A DNA stretch of 64,000 bases, taken from the NCBI GenBank assembly GCA_964017185.1, contig OZ024874.1, positions 55,531,356 through 55,595,355 on the forward strand. Reading direction: 5' to 3'. Position 1 is the stretch's first letter. The number at the start of each line of letters is the position of its first letter. Origin of the DNA: Rugalucina vietnamica. Lineage: Eukaryota; Mollusca; Bivalvia; Lucinida; Lucinidae. Shown here piece by piece: positions 57,931 through 64,000 of this stretch. Both the position numbers and the translations under genes were made by a program. Under the pieces are notes generated by a model. That model was not told the DNA's origin and did not search any database. It worked only from the letters and a program-made list of their open reading frames with translations.

Positions 57931-58170
57931 GAGCTGCCTCGTGGGAAAACCAACAATGTGGTTTCCGTACAGGTCCGACACAAACCGTTCTGTACAAGCA
58001 AAGAAAAGAGCTAGAAGCTTGAAATTTCGGATTTAAGTAGAAAAGGAATTGTACTATCCGAGTAGCGAAAACAAAGGCGCTGATCAGCTTCGCGGTTACC
58101 GCGAAGCTGATCTGCGCCTTTGTTTTCGCATATGCAAATTGTTGGTTTTCCCATGAGGCGGCTCATATAA
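57931..58170. mobile_element. Hairpin MITE, GAGCCGCC family, best-preserved copy
   Basis: The ends are TGAGCTGCCTCGTGGGAAAA and TTTTCCCATGAGGCGGCTCA. The inner hairpin 'gatcagcttcgcggttaccg' is a perfect palindrome. Confidence 0.9.
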
Positions 58171-58519
58171 CAACAACCCTTTAACTCTAGGTATAAAATA
58201 AACATTTAACATTTGCAATTTTCTTTATTATTTACACATTGCCCACTAAAAATAACAACCATTAAAATATCATATTCAAATTTAACATTTTATTTTAAAA
58301 ATATCCGAGACAGAAAATACCTAAATAAGATTATGTAAACTGTAGACTAGCGTAAGAGGACCAGTGATCGAATAGGGACCAGTGATGGATCAGCTTGAGG
58401 TATTAAATTGGCTATTTATGCCAAAATGATAATTGAAGCAAATCTTATGTTTGTCTAAACAGAAGCACATTGCATTACCTTACAACATGAATTTAAGTTC
58501 ACTTCAATTAAGTTTGTAT

Positions 58520-61500
58520 CTTGCAGTTTTTAGCATTGGTTTAAACTTTTATTTTTTTGTACAAACGACATATAACAAACAGCAATACAATACGTGACAT
58601 ACATGGATCATACAAATGGGATTCAGAAAAAAGTCTAAGACTTATTTGAATCTGTCTCCCAAAAACATGTGTGCTCTGTACTCTTAAGTTTACGTGATTG
58701 TCGTATTGGTTGGTGAAAACATTATAATACCGTAGAGATAATACATGTAGTTGTTAGTTTCCATACTCCACGGGGAATGGAGATTCTGATTTTACCAAAG
58801 CAGATTAGTAAGGTTATTACCCATGTTAGTTGTAGCTCTTTTTCATATAGTTTTTTATGAATTATACAAAAGGAATAATAATAACTGTCAATCTAGGAAT
58901 TTTATGTCCCATTAAGATGGTTGATGATAATTTACGGTGAAACCAAGTTTACCATACTACACCGTGGCATTTAGCTATTACCATTTAAATACTTGTTGAA
59001 ATTAAAAACGTTTGGTTTTAAGTATAAAGTCTTGCACTGCTAGAGCAATCTGTTTGTTTTCATTTACTGAAATGTTAGCGTTTCCGTATAAAATAACGTC
59101 TAATGTCGGCGGACAGAATGTTGAAATCTTATTTAATAGATCTTCTCTTAAGTTTCTGTATCGGTTACATCCTAAGAAGAAGTGATCCGTGTCTTCCACT
59201 GCTCCACACTCACAAAGAGGATTATCAACTATTTTCTTGTGGTGTAGGTGCTGTTGGAGAGAGCTGCACTTTAGACGTAGGCGAGCGTGATGTATTTGTC
59301 CAAGTCTAGAGCCTGAATAATAGTGAGCGGGTGGCCTATTTATATTGGTATTTAGTTTGGCTTTGAAGACTGCTAAGGATTGGGAGTTTTTCTGGTCTTC
59401 TGAGAGTCTATTCCAAGATCGGGTTGTGGAGGGAAGAAAAGAATTAAAGTATTGTTCAGACCTGGCAGGAACTGTTTGAAGATTTGACTGATTACGTAAC
59501 GGATATCGTACAGTGCTACCAACAGTAGGTGGGAGAAGCGAAGAAAGGTACTCTGGAGTCAATTCGTTATCCATTTTATAATACTGTATAAGCTTATGTT
59601 TTTCTCTTCTAGCTGCAAGACTTTCCCAGCCCGTGTCAGCTTCAAGTAATTCAATGGAGACTAGTTTGGTAGCTCCCGTGACGATACGTGCAGCCTCGTT
59701 GTGGATTTTTTCTAATTCTTCAGACTCGTATTGAGTACAATTAGCCCAGACGACATTGGCATATTCAAGAAGAGGGCGGATGAATGAAATATATATAGTT
59801 TCAAGAGATTTTCTATCAAGTTGAAACTTGAGTTTGCGCATTATGTTAATACGAGACCACGCTTTTGACTTGATATAATCGATATGTTCGTGCCAGTTGC
59901 AATCGTTTGAGAAAATGAGTCCTAAGTGTTTGTGTGATGTTACTTCATTGATAACTTGTTGGTCCATAATCAGAGGTGGATGAAGAGGCTTATTGGTTTT
60001 GCGAGACAGTATAATAGATTCGGACTTGGAGGGGTTAAAGGTCACTAACCATTTGGATGCCCATGCATGTATCTTTGCTAGGTCTGCATTAAGTGTTTCT
60101 GCTGCTTGTATGGGATTGTCAACAATAATATAAAGGCTAGTGTCATCTGCAAAGAGTCTTATACAAGAGTGTATGTCATCAACTATGTCGTTAGTGTAGA
60201 TAAGAAAGAGAAGAGGACCTAGGATGGAACCCTGTGGCACCCCGGCTTTTATAGATTTCCAAGAAGAAGTAGCTCCAGGTATTACAACCCTCTGTTTGCG
60301 TTCCGATAAATAATCACTGAACCATAATAAGAGATTGTCAGATATGCCAATAGATTCAAGTTTATAGAGTAGGCCTTTATGCCATACTCTATCAAACGCC
60401 TTGCTAACGTCACAAAAAACTGCGCGGACTTCTTTAAGTTCGTCTAGAGATTTACAGAAAGTGTTGTATATGTCTATCAGCTGATTGACTGTTGAATCAC
60501 CTGGTATGAATCCAGATTGTAAGGCAGACAATATATCATTGTCACGGACAAAATTGAATAAGTGTTTATGTGCTATCTTTTCCAAAACTTTGCCAACTGC
60601 ACTAAGAAGTGAGATAGGTCTATAATTAGAAACAACTGAAGGATCTTCTTTCTTGAAAATAGGAGTGACATTTGCTTCTTTCCATATAGTGGGTATCTTT
60701 CCAGTAGACAGTGAGCAGTTGAAGAGGTCGCTAAGAGGAAAAGATAGAGGTGTCGCTAGTTCTCGTAATATGCGATTATTTATGGCGTCGGGTCCTGTTG
60801 CCTTTCCAAGTTGAAGAGATTTCAAGACAGATTCAACTTCAGCTGGTGAAGTTAAGATAGAATTCAAGCTATTATCAGATGGAGGAACAGTAGGAGGCAG
60901 GGATGCTTTACTTTCATCTAAGATAGTTTGTCCAACAAAGAAGTCGTTCATCAAAGAAGCTTTATCGATTTCTTCTGTGTAAATTTTGTCATCTTTAAGC
61001 AATGGGGGGATAGATGCTGAGTTTTCTGGTTTTATGAATTGCTTAAGTGTTTTCCACCAGTCCTTCGGTCTAATGTTGTTGTTTTTAAGTTTTGCTGACA
61101 ATTTATCTGTTTCCAGTTGTTTTGATTTACGAATTTCGTCGACTGTTCTATTTCTTGCATGTTTGTATTTATTAAAATCTGCGGGACTTCGAGTATTCTT
61201 GTATTTATTATAAAGACGTTTACGTTTTCTGATCAGTTTCTTTATCTCACTTGTTAGCCACGGCGGGTCAGACTGTCTTATTTTGACTGTTTTATTTGGA
61301 ACATGTTTTTCCGCTAAATTTGTAATTCGGTCTGTTATATTTTTAGCATATATATTTATGTCGTCGTTTTTCAATATTTCCCAGTTAGTTTCAGCAATAT
61401 CACGCGAAAATGACAAGTAGTTTCCACGATCATATAGCCAGATGTGTCTATTTAAAGCAGGGGAGGTAACTTTCTGGAAATTTAGAACGAAGTATACCGG

Positions 61501-62330
61501 ACAATGATACCTAATATTTTGTTCGAGAAAGGGGTCGCCGACCCCGCTTGCAAGTATGTTGTTTTTGTTTGAGGTAAATACTAAATCAATGGTAGATGAG
61601 GAAACTTCTGTAAAGTGAGTTGGTTCAGTTATTACCTGATGTAAGTTAAAATATTGACATATATTATTTATTTTTTGATTAGTCGAGGTCTTCGTGGTAT
61701 CTAGGTTAAAATCCCCTGTAATAAATACGTCGTTTATATTACTATTAATTGCAAGGCTGATAGAGTCTTCTATTGTCGATAAAGTTTGTGCAGGAGAACG
61801 AGGTGGCCTATAAAACGTTCCAAGAAGAAATTTTTTGTTATGGAATTTAACCTCTAACCAAAGGCACTCGATATTACGTATTTCCAAGTCTGCTCTTCGT
61901 TGAGAATATATGTTTTCTTTAATGTAAACGCAGATGCCCCCATGATTGTCTGTCTGTCGGTCTCTTCGGTAAAGTTTATATCCATTTATTTTAAGATTTT
62001 CGTCTGGCGTGTTTTGGCCTAGCCATGTCTCTGTTAGACAGATAACATTAAAATTTCTAAGTTCAGAACCTATCAAGTCTACTTTGTTTGGTATACTTTG
62101 TATATTATAATGCACAATAGAAAAATAGTTTAGGATGAGTGATTCATCAACAGATTCAGAATTAGCTGTTGATGGACCCGGATTTAGTTCTATGTTTCCT
62201 GAACGTATCAGTAAAATAGATAAAATAATGAATAATTCAAATAATGATAAATGTTCTATTCCTTTAATCTTTAGATGACGAGCATAATGCAAGCCGATCC
62301 GCATCCTATAGAGCTGAAGTTCAATCACTT
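58520..62330 (-). mobile_element. CR1/L2-like LINE with intact ORF2
   Basis: The ORF2 region is 59002-62328 and the 3'UTR extends to about 58545, where AATAAAAG is followed by the probable end. No ORF1 is recognised beyond 62330, so the copy is probably 5'-truncated. The unbroken ORF points to a young insertion. Confidence 0.85.
59002..62328 (-). CDS. LINE ORF2: 2A-like motif, APE endonuclease, RT, zinc knuckle (1108 codons)
   Basis: A stop codon lies just upstream of 62328, and the first ATG in frame is residue 9 (62302-62304). A hydrophobic stretch (27-41) is followed by SGNIELNPGP (43-52), a 2A-like motif with N in place of the usual D. The endonuclease shows HYNIQS, LTETWL, GTFYRPP, TGDFNLD and TIDLVFTS (about 70-290). 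The RT shows ISLLSAVGKVLEK, DVSKAFDRVWH, GVPQGSILGPLLF and catalytic FADD at 726-729. A CxCx7Hx4C knuckle (CECG...HFFLGC, 1039-1054) lies near the end. There is no internal stop. The clade is inferred from motif wording. Confidence 0.9.
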   Translation of the reverse strand: MIELQLYRMRIGLHYARHLKIKGIEHLSLFELFIILSILLIRSGNIELNPGPSTANSESVDESLILNYFSIVHYNIQSIPNKVDLIGSELRNFNVICLTETWLGQNTPDENLKINGYKLYRRDRQTDNHGGICVYIKENIYSQRRADLEIRNIECLWLEVKFHNKKFLLGTFYRPPRSPAQTLSTIEDSISLAINSNINDVFITGDFNLDTTKTSTNQKINNICQYFNLHQVITEPTHFTEVSSSTIDLVFTSNKNNILASGVGDPFLEQNIRYHCPVYFVLNFQKVTSPALNRHIWLYDRGNYLSFSRDIAETNWEILKNDDINIYAKNITDRITNLAEKHVPNKTVKIRQSDPPWLTSEIKKLIRKRKRLYNKYKNTRSPADFNKYKHARNRTVDEIRKSKQLETDKLSAKLKNNNIRPKDWWKTLKQFIKPENSASIPPLLKDDKIYTEEIDKASLMNDFFVGQTILDESKASLPPTVPPSDNSLNSILTSPAEVESVLKSLQLGKATGPDAINNRILRELATPLSFPLSDLFNCSLSTGKIPTIWKEANVTPIFKKEDPSVVSNYRPISLLSAVGKVLEKIAHKHLFNFVRDNDILSALQSGFIPGDSTVNQLIDIYNTFCKSLDELKEVRAVFCDVSKAFDRVWHKGLLYKLESIGISDNLLLWFSDYLSERKQRVVIPGATSSWKSIKAGVPQGSILGPLLFLIYTNDIVDDIHSCIRLFADDTSLYIIVDNPIQAAETLNADLAKIHAWASKWLVTFNPSKSESIILSRKTNKPLHPPLIMDQQVINEVTSHKHLGLIFSNDCNWHEHIDYIKSKAWSRINIMRKLKFQLDRKSLETIYISFIRPLLEYANVVWANCTQYESEELEKIHNEAARIVTGATKLVSIELLEADTGWESLAARREKHKLIQYYKMDNELTPEYLSSLLPPTVGSTVRYPLRNQSNLQTVPARSEQYFNSFLPSTTRSWNRLSEDQKNSQSLAVFKAKLNTNINRPPAHYYSGSRLGQIHHARLRLKCSSLQQHLHHKKIVDNPLCECGAVEDTDHFFLGCNRYRNLREDLLNKISTFCPPTLDVILYGNANISVNENKQIALAVQDFILKTKRF

Positions 62331-63440
62331 ACTAAACGATGCGGTATATACAACCCAAAGGATGCGGAAGAACCTACAAAAGCTATATGTATCTAAAAGT
62401 ACAGTTGATCTGATTATGCTTGCAACATCTGACAAAGAGCTACAGAGATGTCCTAGACATAAATGGCTAAAATTCACGTTATAGAATCAATAATACATCG
62501 TAACTGCTTGGACATCACCAGCATAGGATAACCGTGGACCCAGTCTTTAGTAGCAATCATAGTAAAAGTATGTTCATGACATTCCCCGTGGAGCAAAGAA
62601 AAAACTTGAAAAACAATCAATACAAAAATGAACAAACACATAATATTTGAGATGAAAAACAAACAACATAAAATGGAACTTGGAACAAAGGATAAATAGT
62701 GTCAAGTACCATATACAAGTATACGTTCATGACTAGCAATGACTATATCAAAAACAACAATTGCAATCGTTATATAAGTCACGAACGGATTTGTGATGCA
62801 TGCATAATAATTGTTTCTAGTCATTTTGAAGTGGCGAACATAAGCCACCATACATTGTTTAATTTTGGACGAAGCGATCGGAGTCGTATCGCGAGAAAAT
62901 ATCACATCCACCTATGATTGGAACACATGTAGAGTAAAATGAGAAATCATGGCTATTCCAGAAGTTCGGGACAATTTGATCAGGCATAAGTATCTAAACA
63001 GTTCTTTTGACTTGCGTTCCATTATACCGAAAAGTAGAGTTCACGGAATTAAGACAAGAGATCATTTTCTCGCGATATTACTCGATCATGTCAATTCTAC
63101 TGTAAATCACGTTTTTGTTGTGCATCAGGTCAGTAGACCGAATTGTTATTGTGTATTGAAACTAGTTTTTAATATGTGTATTGACCAACTGGAATTTAAT
63201 TAAAATTTCCTTATAGGTAAGTTTTGATTCTGTGTGCAACCAGAATGTGAGAGAATTATGGGCATTTAACATGTGTAAGAATGAACCATCCTTTTGTAAA
63301 AACAAAGACAAGCCATTTTATGCTTGCACAGTGAAGGTACATAGCTTTTGACTATGGTATTAAATGTATAGTAGTTATCACTTTAAATAGCCATACACAA
63401 GATTCGTAACAATGAAAAAGTGAAAAAGTACGCTTTCCGA
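62331..63440. other. Unclassified sequence
   Basis: Several short open frames exist on the plus strand (for example 62949-63203). One segment, about 62276-62390, reads DDEHNASRSASYRAEV with an AG in front of it, and could be an exon or the LINE's own 5' part. None has a recognised domain. Confidence 0.3.
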
Positions 63441-63442
63441 AG

Positions 63443-63443
<1 letters not shown>

Positions 63444-63479
<36 letters not shown>
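63444..63479. repeat. (CAT)n microsatellite
   Basis: Twelve CAT units. Confidence 0.95.
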
Positions 63480-63516
63480 GGAGTATATAATACAAAGGAC
63501 TGGAGAACAACAAAAT

Positions 63517-63680
63517 TGAGCCGCCTCGTGGGAAAACCAACAATATGGCTTCCGACCAGGCCCGACACAAGCCGACCCGCACAGCCACAGAAGCAGGCCA
63601 GAAGCCCGAAACCCTGGAGCTCAGCAGAAGAAGAATTGTACTACCCGAGAAGCAAAAACAAAGGCGCTGATCAGTTTCGG
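63517..63680. mobile_element. Truncated hairpin MITE, GAGCCGCC family
   Basis: It begins GAGCCGCCTCGTGGGAAAAC and stops inside the inner hairpin at 'gatcagtttcgggg'. It differs from the 57931 copy mostly by T-to-C and A-to-G changes on this strand, making it distinctly GC-richer. Confidence 0.8.
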
Positions 63681-64000
63681 GGTTTTTAGCATTGCAGGCA
63701 GAAGGGTTATTAGTAGGACTGCTTAAAAGCTATGAATGTTAATAAATTTTCCCAGATAAAAAGATATGCGTTCATTCAGACTGGTTAAAAGTTCTCATAT
63801 TAAACAAATACAGAACACTTTCTGAATTTTTTGTGATAACGCTGAGACCTTAAGGACAGTTTTTGTGATTTTTGTGTGATTTTTTCAACAATTTCTTATT
63901 ATTTTAATGGCATTTTATGCATTTTACCCAGATCTTTTTTTCTGCTTAATTTCTTTAAACTTGCTATCTATCTATCTTCATATATAAGTCGATCAATTTC
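63681..64000. other. AT-rich sequence at window end
   Basis: Nothing was recognised. Confidence 0.4.

Noticed and set aside
62949-63203. 84-codon plus-strand frame with a possible GT donor after 'catcag'
   Set aside because: It looks plausible as an exon but has no recognised homology or partner exon, so it was left as unclassified sequence.

Overview
The window looks like nuclear DNA of a marine invertebrate, most likely a bivalve mollusc. It is AT-rich, has long introns, and is crowded with LINEs, tRNA-derived repeats, foldback elements and 'pearl'-like elements that carry about 160-190 bp tandem arrays. There are no operons, bacterial signals or CRISPR. The organism assignment is an inference from repeat and gene style, not from a marker gene.

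The only clear host genes are NLR-like NB-ARC/TPR genes on the minus strand. Gene 2 (28341-38381) can be read as a complete ten-exon gene of 809 codons. Every junction keeps frame, and it encodes an NB-ARC ATPase followed by TPR-type helical repeats. A close paralogue (gene 1, 2484-4821) shows the first three exons, and the rest presumably lies beyond the left edge. A second, diverged but open copy of the last exon lies at 26135-26766, either an alternative terminal exon or a relic of a third gene. A decayed copy of exon 9 with its flanking introns lies in inverted orientation at 15256-15600. Together these suggest a small birth-and-death cluster of innate-immunity-like genes.

The rest is mostly mobile DNA. 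From 0 to 2.1 kb there is a TTAA-flanked MITE and a GACGTC-rich repeat. At 6.2-7.0 kb a 362-bp tandem array carries tRNA-like segments. At 10.0-11.05 kb there is an almost perfect 1.04-kb palindrome. At 12.8-15.2 kb lies a TIR element, and at 16.1-19.4 kb a nested 3.26-kb inverted-repeat element whose core is packed with TGACGTCA-type palindromes. From 19.5 to 36.4 kb there are many 3'-anchored copies of one retroelement family, several inside introns of gene 2. At about 40.1-44.7 kb lies a near-complete RTE-like LINE with a C-terminal C2H2 finger. At 50.1-51.9 kb and 54.4-56.2 kb are two tandem-array elements. At 52-58 kb and 63.5 kb are copies of one hairpin MITE family. At 58.5-62.3 kb there is a CR1/L2-like LINE with an uninterrupted 1108-codon ORF and a 2A-like motif at its N-terminus.

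Exon boundaries were set by hand from GT-AG sites, reading-frame continuity and comparison between paralogous copies. Repeat limits are from visual alignment and are approximate unless a target-site duplication is stated.
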